The notes below the pieces were generated by a model. That model made no database searches. It was given only the letters and a program-made list of their open reading frames with translations, and was not told the origin of the DNA. Below, piece by piece: positions 29,850-39,456 of a stretch of 64,000 bases of DNA. Position 1 is the first letter of the stretch; the number at the start of each line of letters is the position of its first letter. The DNA is taken from contig JADDMT010000112.1 in the NCBI GenBank assembly GCA_021401465.1, positions 1 to 64,000 on the forward strand, given 5' to 3'. This DNA is from Teratosphaeria epicoccoides. Its lineage: Eukaryota > Ascomycota > Dothideomycetes > Mycosphaerellales > Teratosphaeriaceae. The translations under genes and the position numbers were made by a program.

Positions 29850-31679
29850 TCACATCCCCATCCCAACATTCAACCCCGGCCCCCCCGCCTTCCTCGCCAT
29901 CGCCTGCTCAATCCCCTGCGCAACGATCCTCTCCCGCACCGCCTCCACCTTCCTCAACTCCTCGTCCAAACTCCCCTCCCTCACCTCCTCCAACGTCTTC
30001 CCCTTCACCCCACCCTCCCCACCAAACCATCTTCTCCACTCCAACCACCCCGCGTCTCTGCTACCTTCTCTGCTCGTCACCGAAGCCGTACGTGGAGAGA
30101 GCTGACGAAGCATAGTCTCCCAGTTCGCGAGACCCGTGCGTAGGCATTGCTGGCACTTTGATGGGTATTCTAGGTTAGTCTTAGTGGATCTGTTGGACTT
30201 GAGGTCCTGAAGATTGGCTTCCGCGATCGCTACGCCCTGGCGCGTCCAGCCGAGTCCATCGTTGCGTTTTGGTGAGGTAGCGAAGAGGATCTCGCCGATG
30301 TAGAGCATCAATTCGCTTTCTTCACAAGTGGGTTTCTCGGCTGAGCGAACAAGAGATAGGTCACCCGAAGGTGGTGGTGAAGGGAATTGGGGAGGTCGGA
30401 AGACTTTCGCCAGGATACTGGAAGGACTGGATTCGGTTTGTGTGGGCTCTGGTTGTGGGAATGGTGAGAGGGGAGCTGAGCGCCGGGCTCGCAAGACGGA
30501 GAGTAGGATGGGCAGAGCGGATGCGAGGTCGTTGTGACGAGCGAGGTGTATTGCGAGGCTCGTTGTGGATTGTAGCAGATTCTCCGTCACGGCGCCAGCT
30601 GCCTCAGGCTTCAGCACGAAGGTCTTCTCGTCGATCACCTTTTCTGCCTCGACATTCCTGTCCAGACCACTTTTGGCAATATCCACGCCCCACCTTAACA
30701 CCTCTTCGGCGCTCTGATCGAGACCTTTGTATTCCAGCCAGTTTGCATAGCCAGCCACAGCTTCCAACTTCTGCCTGGTCGTGAATCCCCTGCCCGTAAG
30801 TATCCTCATGTAATATGTCTCAGGCGCCTCGAATGCATCTACACAGTTCTCCTCCCTCGGAGCTGCAGACATGTAAGCTGGCACCGGTCTCGGGTCGGGA
30901 TTGGACGGGCCGATCATGACAGCGCGCGGGAAGACGATGCCGCGAGTCTTATCCAGAACCATCCCATCCAAATGCTCAGCCGCGCGAGCCAGAGAAATCA
31001 GGACTTCGTGATACGTAGTCCGCCACGCCCAGCTCTTACCACTGATATCGAGTCCCACCTTCCCAACGCCCTCCACCAGCGTTCCCTCACCCGCTCCCTC
31101 CACCACCTCCCCACTGATCGCATCACCCAACCCCATCCCCTCAATCCTCGGATCCTCCAACCTCCTCAGCAGTCTCCTCAAGGCACTTCCCACCCCCGCC
31201 CAATCCAGCGCACCGCTCGCCTCACCCTCTCTCACCGCCTGTCTGATCCCCATCAAACTCCACTTTGACCACCACGTCCACTCGTCCGGCGTCGGCGCTC
31301 TCCTCTCCTCCATCTCTGCCTGAACGCCCAAATACGCGAGGCCGAGCAGGAAGGCGAAGGTCCAGAGGATGGCAGTCCATTTTGCGGCCAGGAAGACCTG
31401 ACTCGCCACGTACTGTCGAGTTTCGGTCGAGAGCAGACGCGCGAGTCGAGCATTCGGGCCGAGGAAGCCGCCATCGATGGCTCGGAAGGCGGGGGGGGAG
31501 AGATAGGGAAGCTGCGGGCGGGCGGTTCTTGCCACGAGGAGGAGAGGGGTCTGTCGGCTGAAGGGGCGAAGGTGGGGGCGGGGGAATGGTGGGCGCTGGA
31601 CGAGTGGAGTGGGAGGATTTGGAGGGCGGAGAGGGCGTGTGGAAGGTGTTGCGGCGGTGATGGGGCGTCTGGAGAGCAT
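29850..31679 (-). CDS. mitochondrial single-pass membrane protein, TPR-like (fungal-specific)
   Basis: This is a 609-residue protein. The N-terminus (MLSRRPITAATPSTRPLRPP) is Arg/Ser/Pro-rich without acidic residues, like a mitochondrial presequence. One hydrophobic segment lies at about residues 95-115 (WTAILWTFAFLLGLAYLGV), preceded by LSTETRQYV. The rest is soluble and helical, with repeats reminiscent of TPRs (YANWLEYKGLDQSAEEVLRWG; TTSLAIHLARHNDLASALPI). Fungal relatives are often misnamed 'MFS maltose permease', but no transporter topology is present here. I infer an inner-membrane protein with a large soluble domain; its function is unknown. The start is the MLSRR methionine at 31679, because upstream in-frame residues look like leader. 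It is divergent from VMA22. Confidence 0.75.
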   Translation of the reverse strand: MLSRRPITAATPSTRPLRPPNPPTPLVQRPPFPRPHLRPFSRQTPLLLVARTARPQLPYLSPPAFRAIDGGFLGPNARLARLLSTETRQYVASQVFLAAKWTAILWTFAFLLGLAYLGVQAEMEERRAPTPDEWTWWSKWSLMGIRQAVREGEASGALDWAGVGSALRRLLRRLEDPRIEGMGLGDAISGEVVEGAGEGTLVEGVGKVGLDISGKSWAWRTTYHEVLISLARAAEHLDGMVLDKTRGIVFPRAVMIGPSNPDPRPVPAYMSAAPREENCVDAFEAPETYYMRILTGRGFTTRQKLEAVAGYANWLEYKGLDQSAEEVLRWGVDIAKSGLDRNVEAEKVIDEKTFVLKPEAAGAVTENLLQSTTSLAIHLARHNDLASALPILLSVLRARRSAPLSPFPQPEPTQTESSPSSILAKVFRPPQFPSPPPSGDLSLVRSAEKPTCEESELMLYIGEILFATSPKRNDGLGWTRQGVAIAEANLQDLKSNRSTKTNLEYPSKCQQCLRTGLANWETMLRQLSPRTASVTSREGSRDAGWLEWRRWFGGEGGVKGKTLEEVREGSLDEELRKVEAVRERIVAQGIEQAMARKAGGPGLNVGMGM

Positions 31680-31859
31680 CCGGGCGGCGGTGAGCGACAG
31701 CGGTATGCAGACGGGCGATGATGATGCCGAGCTACCTAGATCATAATGCGGGCCTGAGGTCTGAGTTCGCCGTACCTTCCTAACTGGGAATATCTGCATA
31801 CTCTACTACCTACATATTCCTACCACCACATAAAAGTAATCACATTTGGAAACCATCTA

Positions 31860-32626
31860 ATGGCTGAGCCGAAGAACACCAGCAGTGGCCACATAGCTGG
31901 AAATCACAATGCTACAACAAACGACCTCGCCGTCCTGCACGACAAACTTGACACCTTATTCATCCGCTACCTTGACCTCGTAGACCAATACCAATATGCC
32001 CAGAAAGACGTTCAGAAGCATCTCTCCTCTGTAACCCCTTTCCGCCAATCCCATGCCTTGCTCCACTGACTGTCTCTCTCCAGGCCTTCTTCTCCCTAGC
32101 CCAAGCCAACTTCAAATCCCCCCACCGCAGACTCTACGGCCGGGACTTCTACGACGAGAGAATGAAAGCCAGCCACCTATATCACTTCCAAAGCGAGCAT
32201 GATGGATCCGTGAAGCTCTCTTTCAACTCTCATGCCTCTGATGTCCACGCCAAGGATAGCGGATCCGAGGAGCAACAGCAGCCACAGCAGGAACCCTCGC
32301 CACCTGCTACGCCGGAGCCGGAAGGCGAACAGCGTGCTGACGATCGAGATGCGAAGAAGAATGCGAAGCACGAGGTCGACGAGCAAGCAGCGAAGAGCCC
32401 TCCCGATCCCATCCGCTGGTTTGGGATTCTGGTCCCGCAGGAACTGAGAAGGGCGCAAGCATCCTTCACTTCTGTCCTCGCGGGATCAGGATCTGAAGTG
32501 TGTGATGGCGCCGTCGCCAAAGCAGCCAATGCGGCGAGAGCGATGCGGAGTCTGGAGATCGAGATCGGGCGGTGTAGGAAGGGGATCAGGAAGATCGAGG
32601 AGAGGAAGGGCCGCAACAGTGGTTGA
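31860..32626 (+). CDS. vma22: V-ATPase assembly factor Vma22 (CCDC115-like)
   Basis: Two exons (31860-32030, 32084-32626) flank a 53-bp intron (TCT|GTAACC...CTCCAG, phase 0) and encode 237 residues. Exon 1 gives a helical KLDTLFIRYLDLVDQYQYA. The splice restores HLSSAFFSLAQANFKSP, followed by LYGRDFYDERMKAS, the family signature. An acidic low-complexity linker separates this from the conserved C-terminal helix pair (DPIRWFGILVPQELRRAQ; VAKAANAARAMRSLEIEI). Vma22 acts at the ER in assembly of the V0 sector of the vacuolar proton pump. The 180-bp divergent spacer is shared with the mitochondrial protein gene. Confidence 0.87.
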
Positions 32627-32735
32627 GAACGTGGCTCATAGCAGTCTCATATCACGTTACAGTAAGCTTGGGACCGTCCCGGCCCCCCAAATTTGACACT
32701 CAGTAGTTCTCAACATCCCACAACACCCCCTTCCA

Positions 32736-33836
32736 TCACTTCACCCGCCTCCTCTTCTTCACCCCCGCCCTCCGCGACTCACTCCGCTCACCCTCCGCCT
32801 CCTCCTCATCCACCTCAACCTCCGCCCAACTCCCATGCGCCGGACACTCCCACGCCAATCGATGTGACGGCGGCCTCTCCATCCCCAAACAGCCCAAGTG
32901 CCACCACTTCCCACACTCCCCAACATCACACCTCATCAACCCCAATCTCTCCCACGCCCGCACAACCGCCTGGCAACTCCCACACTGCACATCCCCCTCT
33001 TCCTCGTCCTCCTCGACCCCCTCCTCAACAGCGAAAGGATCCTTCTCCGGCCTGGCTCTCGAAGGCCGCGGGCTGAAATTCGAGATCCTCGGGAGTCTGG
33101 GCCCGGAGGGCAAGGGAGCGCTAAAATCTTGAGGCGGGAGGGCTTTGGTGGTGAGGCTGTTGAGGTAAGCGCGAGGATACCATGCTGTGCCGCTCGCGAT
33201 CGGAGAGACGCGCTGTGCCGGGGCTGTTGTTGGCGACCGACAGGGGTGAGAGGGGAGGCTCGGTGGGAGGGAGTGCCGACGTGCCTCTTCGTCCGGCCCG
33301 GGGGAGTGGTCAACCGACGCCGGCGGAGGAGCTGAGATCCTGAGGCCTGCGTCCGCTGGTGCCTGCAAGACCTCATTGCCATACACCGGCGCCCTGTCCC
33401 TCTCCCGGATCGCCGCCAACGAATCCAACAACGCCTGTCGCTCGTCATCGCGCTCGCGTTGCGGCCCTTGCTCTGGCTCCTGCTGCGGCGGTGTGGCGGC
33501 GGATCTTCGCTCCGTCGCCTGCACTCCACCTACAGGCAAGAATGACTGCGCTGCTTTCTCAGGCATGGCAGACGTGCTCAAAGGCGAGAATTTCGGCCTT
33601 CTTGGTGGACGATGCTGCCGCAGACCTTCCTGTGCGGTTCTCGAAACTGCAGAGGCAGACGCTTCCTGCGACGTCTTTGCTTGTTCGACGACCTTCCTGC
33701 CATACACAGACATCGTCGAGTCTCGCCTTGCGAGCTCGCTCGAGCGTTCCGTCAGGTTCATCGTCTTTGTGACATCCAGGTTTGCTTCACCGTCGAGATT
33801 CTCTTCCGGTCTGTCGACTGACGATTGAGGGGCCAT
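32736..33836 (-). CDS. PHD-finger-like protein
   Basis: This is a 366-residue protein from MAPQSSVDRPEE (33836); an ATG at 33893 would add 19 residues. Most of the chain is Pro/Ser/Arg-rich and disordered. The C-terminal ~90 residues hold a zinc-finger of PHD type: CGSC, then MRCDVGECGKWWHLGCLGME, then WECPAH. The order is Cys-Cys, Cys-x4-Cys, His-x2-Cys, Cys-x2-His, so the last ligand is His where a standard PHD finger has Cys. The tail is acidic then basic (GVKKRRRVK), a likely nuclear signal. It probably reads or binds chromatin; no partner can be named. Confidence 0.75.
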   Translation of the reverse strand: MAPQSSVDRPEENLDGEANLDVTKTMNLTERSSELARRDSTMSVYGRKVVEQAKTSQEASASAVSRTAQEGLRQHRPPRRPKFSPLSTSAMPEKAAQSFLPVGGVQATERRSAATPPQQEPEQGPQRERDDERQALLDSLAAIRERDRAPVYGNEVLQAPADAGLRISAPPPASVDHSPGPDEEARRHSLPPSLPSHPCRSPTTAPAQRVSPIASGTAWYPRAYLNSLTTKALPPQDFSAPLPSGPRLPRISNFSPRPSRARPEKDPFAVEEGVEEDEEEGDVQCGSCQAVVRAWERLGLMRCDVGECGKWWHLGCLGMERPPSHRLAWECPAHGSWAEVEVDEEEAEGERSESRRAGVKKRRRVK

Positions 33837-34290
33837 GTCTCTGGTGTTCTCTTCTGTGTCAGTATGTCCTCGAAGATCGAGGGTAGCCAACATGCACGGT
33901 CCGGCGATTCTTCACATGCTTGAAGCGGAAAGTCCCGTAGCTTACTTTTGCCGCAGATGAGGAAGGAGCGCACAACTTACTCGCGTGTCATGCGGCATTG
34001 ACGAGCGCCGTTGACACTGGGATGCGCCCTCGTGGGGCATGGATCACCAGTAACATAACATAAAAGGCTGTCGAGTCCATCTGCAAGTCGATCAAGCCGG
34101 CTGTGATTGGACTGCATTTGAGGTCCAACATGATCCATTGTCCTGTCCGCCAGCATCGACAGTCGACCTGGATGCTTTCTGTTTGAGTCGACCTGGATGC
34201 TTTTTGTTTGAGAAGAAGATTGTCGTTCGACCGAGAGCCGCCTGCCTGTTGCATGACACAGTATGACACAAACGCTCCAAGATCATTCTA
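33837..34290. other. upstream region of the PHD gene
   Basis: This stretch includes a perfect tandem duplication, apart from one base, of a 25-bp unit beginning AGTCGACCTGGATGC at 34161-34210. Otherwise no feature was seen. Confidence 0.4.
34161..34210. repeat. 25-bp tandem duplication
   Basis: Two adjacent 25-bp copies (AGTCGACCTGGATGCTTTCT plus GTTTG) differ at one base (C or T in the T run). Confidence 0.9.
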
Positions 34291-34668
34291 TCAATGTGAG
34301 TGCGAGAACGATGCTCGTAGTTGAAGACGGAAGCTATTCTTTTCGCAAAGACACATCAAACAGTGACACGTGTAAGCATACCATTTTGCACCAAAACGCA
34401 AACTGCCCCTGGCCAACCAAGCTGCCATGCGTAGGCACCTCCTGAGACGACTCATTCGCACCGCCGTGGTACGGCGCTCGCAGCCCGCGACAGCACAGTA
34501 GAATGGAAATGGCTCGTAGGTCTTCACATGGCGCACGAGCTCATACTTGCGATCGAAAAAGATTGGTCGAAGTGCAGCCTCAGACGGCGGCGTATCAAGA
34601 AGTTTGGATGTTTCACGGTCTGGTGGGATGGAAGCAGGGGTTGGGCATGTGGTCATCGTGTCTCTCAT
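34291..34668 (-). pseudogene. possible C2H2 zinc-finger relic
   Basis: A 125-codon minus-strand frame contains FDRKYELVRHVKTYEPFPFY directly followed by CAVAGCERRTTAVRMSRL. This looks like the end of one C2H2 finger and the start of the next in fungal zinc-finger regulators. The first Cys pair is missing before FDRKYELVRH, and after CERR the expected His pair is absent. The remainder is not protein-like. I read it as a decayed or truncated copy close to the assembly gap. It could also be a chance resemblance. Confidence 0.35.
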
Positions 34669-34884
34669 GCCATTGCTGCCGCCGTTGGGCGGAACAGCAG
34701 CCGGAAGGAGGTGACGGTGCAGTGCGAATTGTCAAGTGTTTGTTAGGAAGCGCCAACAGTTGATGTTCAACTTTCTTCATTGTGCCAGTCAACAGTATCG
34801 TCAGCCGAAGTCATCGTGCCAACAAGCAGTCAACCTGTCTGCAAACAGTCAAACTTGGCCAACAGCAGTCAGCCATGTCAACCA

Positions 34885-34984
34885 NNNNNNNNNNNNNNNN
34901 NNNNNNNNNNNNNNNNNNNNNNNNNNNNNNNNNNNNNNNNNNNNNNNNNNNNNNNNNNNNNNNNNNNNNNNNNNNNNNNNNNNN
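34885..34984. other. assembly gap (100 N)
   Basis: Exactly 100 undetermined bases, the conventional size for a gap of unknown length, end directly at the start of an 8-bp repeat array. The array is the likely cause of the break. Confidence 0.99.
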
Positions 34985-35119
34985 ATCAACCAATCAACCA
35001 ATCAACCAATCAACCAATCAACCAATCAACCAATCAACCAATCAACCAATCAACCAATCAACCAATCAACCAATCAACCAATCAACCAATCAACCAATCA
35101 ACCAATCAACCAATCAACC
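34985..35119. repeat. (AATCAACC)n 8-bp tandem array
   Basis: About 17 perfect copies of the 8-bp unit start at the gap edge and end at CAACCGGTTGATGG. The true array probably extends into the gap. Sequence left of the gap is also rich in GTCAAC/CAGTCA words (34795-34884), as if derived from a diverged version. Confidence 0.95.
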
Positions 35120-35485
35120 GGTTGATGGACGCATGGAACACTGCAAGTGTGAGCAGCGCCAATGGACACGATGGCTGCCCTGCGAGGCTCCCCTGCTTCT
35201 AATGATCAGCACTGGCTAAGGCGCTCTAGAAGCGGTCGACCAGAGCACCCACCGCTGTCTCCTGCGTGCAAAGCAACATGGCAAAGTTGAGAATGCCTGG
35301 CCTAGGGTCAACAGTTCTTCTGATTGTTGATAGGTACAGTACCTGTCTCTGGTCTATCGTTGAGAATGAATCCCCGTATGTTACAGTTCAGCTTTCATGC
35401 CTCCGCGGCTGTCCTCACCTCACCCCACACCCGCCCCGACTTTTATTTTCCACCCTAACTTCTATTTTCCATCCTGACTTCTATT

Positions 35486-36366
35486 TCACCGACCCTTCTT
35501 GACCCAGTCCTCCACAGCCTCCCTCACCCCCGTGACCTTCTCCTCCGCCATCGCCAGACCCATCTGACCATGCGCCTTGCCCGTCTCAACGAATTTCTTC
35601 ACCCGCGCCTGTGCCGCCAAGTGGTTGTCTGCAATGACCGGATATTTCTTCTCAAACTCCCAGACCAAATTGCTCACGTTCTCTGTCGTTCGGGGAATAA
35701 CGTAATGCGCGGTCGTCACGCCCGTCACGACAGGCGTCACAAATCGAAGCAAAACATTCCTGTTTCGGCTGATAATGCTGCCTGCCATGGCCGCAACCAG
35801 GACGTATATGCTGCCTGGCAACAATTTCTCGTTGCTCTCTTTCGGCGGCGCCAGGGATGCTATTGTGGAGGTGAAGCTGTGCTCGGCGGACATGAAGCGA
35901 TCCATGCCCCGGTTGACCGCGTCTTCTGTTTTGAGCGCATAGTGATGTAGTCCCAGTCGCACGCGCTTGACCTCGCCGGCGAGGCGGTCGGTGGGCGACG
36001 GTCTCCTCGGCACATTCGAGCTGGGTGCGGCGTGCTCTTCTCGTGGCTTGTCCGTGATGCCTGAAGCGGGAGGAGGGGTGGTGGCTGCGATTTCGCGTGG
36101 AGTGGGTTCGGGAGGAGCGTCGTAGATGGGTTTGCGGATGCGCTTTTGAGTTGATCAGCTGACGTCTCTTCTATTTGTCTGAATCCATACGATAGCCTTG
36201 ATCGGATCCTCGACCGGCTCTTCCGCATGAGTGGTTTTGATAGGGATGAGAGCAAGACCGGTGGTCACGCCGGCTAGGGGCAGGATGCGCTGTCGCAATG
36301 TCAATCAAACACCACCGTGAATCCATATCGGGTACTGACCTGCCGTAGCAGCGGTGCAAATGCCAT
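35486..36366 (-). CDS. MICOS complex subunit Mic26/Mic27 (apolipoprotein O family)
   Basis: Three minus-strand exons were joined: 36366-36340, 36289-36191 and 36142-35486. The introns are 50 bp (CAG|GTCAGT...CGACAG) and 48 bp (ATC|GTATGG...AAAAG). The product is 260 residues. It starts MAFAPLLRQRILPLAGV..., a short mitochondrial/membrane-type N-terminus, followed by a Pro-rich linker (KPIYDAPPEPTPRE). The conserved domain is LHHYALKTEDAVNRGMDRFM, SFTSTIASLAPP, two adjacent hydrophobic segments (LLPGSIYVLVAAMAGSII and LLRFVTPVVTGVTTAHYVI), then TTENVSNLVWEFEKKYP. The family shapes cristae junctions in the inner membrane. Mic26 and Mic27 cannot be separated here. It shares a short divergent promoter with OCT1, another mitochondrial gene. 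Confidence 0.9.
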
Positions 36367-36588
36367 GGCGGCAAGGGGAGACGTGCAATGGCTCGCAGCA
36401 AAAGCTCCAGTTGCGCCTGATATGATGACGGGGAGGAAGCTCAGAACTCGCTCGGTTCTCGGCTTGTCGTCCGAGTTTGCTCCAGAGTCCAGCTTCTACC
36501 GCCTACGACTCCCGTATTCCAACTCTCCTCATTCACTGCCACTGCATAGACAAGGTACCTATCTATCTGTCCGGTGGAGGGGCGGAGG
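36367..36588. promoter_or_regulatory. divergent promoter, MICOS subunit / OCT1
   Basis: A spacer of 222 bp separates the two start codons of divergently transcribed mitochondrial genes. No individual element is called. Confidence 0.45.
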
Positions 36589-39024
36589 ATGTTGGCACGG
36601 TTCCAGCGGCGGCCATGGGTGTGTCCGCATTGTTGGAGTAGTCAGCAAACATTCGCGCGGCGAGGGCTGGTGACCTCGAGCAACGTCCAAGGTGCTGCCG
36701 CCGCCGCCGCCGCCGCAGTCGTCCCAGATGAAGCATATCCAATATCGAAATCTGCACCAAGTATACAGCACGACGACAGGACTTTGCGACACATCTTCGA
36801 CTCAGCCAGCTTCTGGAGAGACTTTTCTGCCAAGACAAAATATCATCATGGAGGCAAGAGCGCAGGACTCTTCCAAAATCGCTACCTCACGCAACCCGAA
36901 GGATTTCAGGAATTTGCCAATGTTACGTTGCGGAAATGCAGTACGATCGTCTCGAAAGTATTAGCATATAGATCAACAGAAGACTTACGACGGGCAGCGA
37001 AGGATCTGGATAGACTTAGCGATCTGTTATGTCGTGTCATCGACCTCAGCGACTTTGTGCGATCAGTACATCCCGACCGCAGGGTGCAAGCCGCGGCAAG
37101 CCAGGCATACGGCATGATGTTCGAGTACATGAATGTGCTCAATACGACGCCAGGGTTGAACGATCAACTCGAGAAAGCAGCAGGAGTGCCCGATGTCTGG
37201 GATAACTGGAGCGAAGAGGAGAGAACCGTTGCTAATATCTTGATGAAGGACTTTTCAAAAAGTGCCATCGACATGCCCGATGCCGACAAGCAGGCATTCG
37301 TCGACATGTCGAATGAAATCGCGCAGCTCGGGACAGAATTTGTCGATAACATGGCGGCGGAGAAAGCATTTTTGAGTTTTGAGAGTAGCAAGCTGAAGGG
37401 CATGGACCCAGTGTTTGTGCGGCAATTGACGAAATGGGGATCTGTCAGCTTGCCAACGATTGGCATGCCGGCTACTATGGCGCTCAGGACGGTCGAGGAC
37501 CCTGATGTGCGGAGGGAGATATACATGGCGAACCGCACATCTTCGACTGAGAACCTCCGTCGCTTGAAGCTGATGCTCAAGCGGAGGACTGAGCTAGCTA
37601 AGCTATCCGGATACGAAAGTTTCGCACACATGACTCTTTCGGATAAGATGGCAAAGACACCTGAAGCCGTGACGACGTTTCTGGATGCGCTGAGCAGTGA
37701 CAACTTTCCGCGAGCACATGAGGAGCTGCAAGAACTTCTCCACTTGAAAAAGAGCGATGCACGAGTCTCGAGCGGGCAGAATGTTGAAATCAATGCATGG
37801 GATCGGGATTATTATACTTCTCGACTCATGTCCTCCCTTCGCTCCAAGAGCCGTGCTCCGGACTTTTTATCGGCATACTTCTCCCTCGGGACAGTCATGC
37901 AAGGTCTGAGCCGACTATTTCACCGACTTTATGGCATCAGATTGGTGCCAAGAGAGACTCTACCGGGCGAAACATGGAACCCCGATGTGCGTCGACTGGA
38001 CGTGATAGATGATCAGGAGGGCCACATAGCAGTCGTCTACTGCGATCTCTTCGAGCGATTGGGAAAGAGCCCCAATCCAGCGCATTTCACGTTGCGGTGT
38101 TCGCGTCGGATCAGCGACGAGGAAATGCACGAGGCCGCCGAGCTCACCTCTCAGACCGGGTCGATCTTCAGCACAGCAGCCGAAGCCGCAAACGACGGAC
38201 TTGCAACGAGCTTCAATTCCAGAGATGGGAATGCTCTTTACCAGCTACCGACAATAGCTCTCATCTGCGACTTTGCTCTGCCGCCTCCTTCTTCCAACCG
38301 CCCGACTTTGCTCACCTTCCGCGAGCTCACGACATTGTTTCACGAGATGGGCCATGCGCTACACTCAATCTGTGGTCGCACAGCTCTGCAAAACGTCTCA
38401 GGAACTCGTTGTGCCACCGACTTTGCGGAGCTGCCCAGCGTGCTAATGGAGAGCTTTGCTTCAGCTCCTGAAGTGCTCTCCCTATATGCCAGACACTGGG
38501 AGACTGATGCACCGCTCGACTACACGCGCATCCAGGAGAGAGTCGAGATCGACCGCCGCATGCAAGGCGCAGAAATCGAATCGCAGGTCCTGCTGGGAAT
38601 GCTAGACCAACAATACCACTCGTCACTACCCCTCGCCTGGCCTGACGATCCCACCAATCAAGAAAACCCCAGCACAGAAGTCTACCAATCCGTCTGGCGT
38701 GCCTACTGCTCCGTCCCCGAACCTCGAGGCACCAGCTGGCAAGGTTTCTTCGGACATCTCTTCGGCTATGGCGCCACGTACTATTCTTACCTATTTGATC
38801 GCGCGATCGCGGGCAAGATCTGGAGGGACGTGTTTCAGCGACGGGCTGGTGGGGCAGTGGATGAAGCTGCTGGAGCGCTGTTTCGAGAGGAGGTCCTTAG
38901 GCATGGTGGAGGAAGGGAGCCTTGGCATTGCGTGGCTGAAGTGCTGAGGGATGGGAGCGGGGTGTTGGCGGAGGGTGGGAAGGGTGCTATGGAGGAGGTC
39001 GGGAGGTGGGGTGTACATAACTGA
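36589..39024 (+). CDS. oct1: mitochondrial intermediate peptidase Oct1 (M3 family)
   Basis: This metallopeptidase removes an octapeptide from matrix proteins after the main processing peptidase. The intronless frame gives 811 residues from the ATG at 36589 (MLARFQRRPW...); an ATG at 36574 adds five. An Arg-rich presequence is followed by a short poly-Ala run. The M3 domain shows the zinc-binding HEMGHALHS with its third ligand in the downstream DFAELPSVLMESFA (Glu), plus the family segment GYGATYYSYLFDR. FWRDFSAK and LFQNRYLTQPEGF mark the MIP-type N-terminal region. Length is usual for fungal Oct1. The second half of the conserved core is intact to the stop. Confidence 0.95.
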   Translation: MLARFQRRPWVCPHCWSSQQTFARRGLVTSSNVQGAAAAAAAAVVPDEAYPISKSAPSIQHDDRTLRHIFDSASFWRDFSAKTKYHHGGKSAGLFQNRYLTQPEGFQEFANVTLRKCSTIVSKVLAYRSTEDLRRAAKDLDRLSDLLCRVIDLSDFVRSVHPDRRVQAAASQAYGMMFEYMNVLNTTPGLNDQLEKAAGVPDVWDNWSEEERTVANILMKDFSKSAIDMPDADKQAFVDMSNEIAQLGTEFVDNMAAEKAFLSFESSKLKGMDPVFVRQLTKWGSVSLPTIGMPATMALRTVEDPDVRREIYMANRTSSTENLRRLKLMLKRRTELAKLSGYESFAHMTLSDKMAKTPEAVTTFLDALSSDNFPRAHEELQELLHLKKSDARVSSGQNVEINAWDRDYYTSRLMSSLRSKSRAPDFLSAYFSLGTVMQGLSRLFHRLYGIRLVPRETLPGETWNPDVRRLDVIDDQEGHIAVVYCDLFERLGKSPNPAHFTLRCSRRISDEEMHEAAELTSQTGSIFSTAAEAANDGLATSFNSRDGNALYQLPTIALICDFALPPPSSNRPTLLTFRELTTLFHEMGHALHSICGRTALQNVSGTRCATDFAELPSVLMESFASAPEVLSLYARHWETDAPLDYTRIQERVEIDRRMQGAEIESQVLLGMLDQQYHSSLPLAWPDDPTNQENPSTEVYQSVWRAYCSVPEPRGTSWQGFFGHLFGYGATYYSYLFDRAIAGKIWRDVFQRRAGGAVDEAAGALFREEVLRHGGGREPWHCVAEVLRDGSGVLAEGGKGAMEEVGRWGVHN

Positions 39025-39456
39025 GACGGTCGACGTTCTGAGCTGTACATATCTTGCCTTGACTGTCTCATCTCAGCAGATATGTACCTTGCAGTATTTA
39101 TCTGCACCATTCTGGTTCACGCAGAAGATCTCATGTGAAGTGGGTCCGGCCCTCTGAACCGAGCTCCGGCTGGCTTATGGTTTACCCATACCAGACGCGC
39201 CTCAGCCCTACGAACACATGAACCTTTTTTATATCGACACGACACGCCTCTGTATTGAAGCATGAAGGGGCGGCCTTGTAAGATGCAGTATCAGAAGATA
39301 CCATGAAAGCTGCAAAACCTAAGTCCGCCTCAAATGCACCACAACCAGGATCACTATTGAGCTGCCGGGATCATTTGTACAGCACCCGAGAATTGGGGCC
39401 GTCAGAGCTGCACCAGTCGATCAAGCAGCCTCACGAGCTGTACGGCAATCAGGAAA
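39025..39456. other. OCT1 3' flank and upstream region of the Zn2Cys6 gene
   Basis: A 77-codon frame at 39303-39536 overlaps the regulator start in another frame and has no features. Nothing else was seen. Confidence 0.4.
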
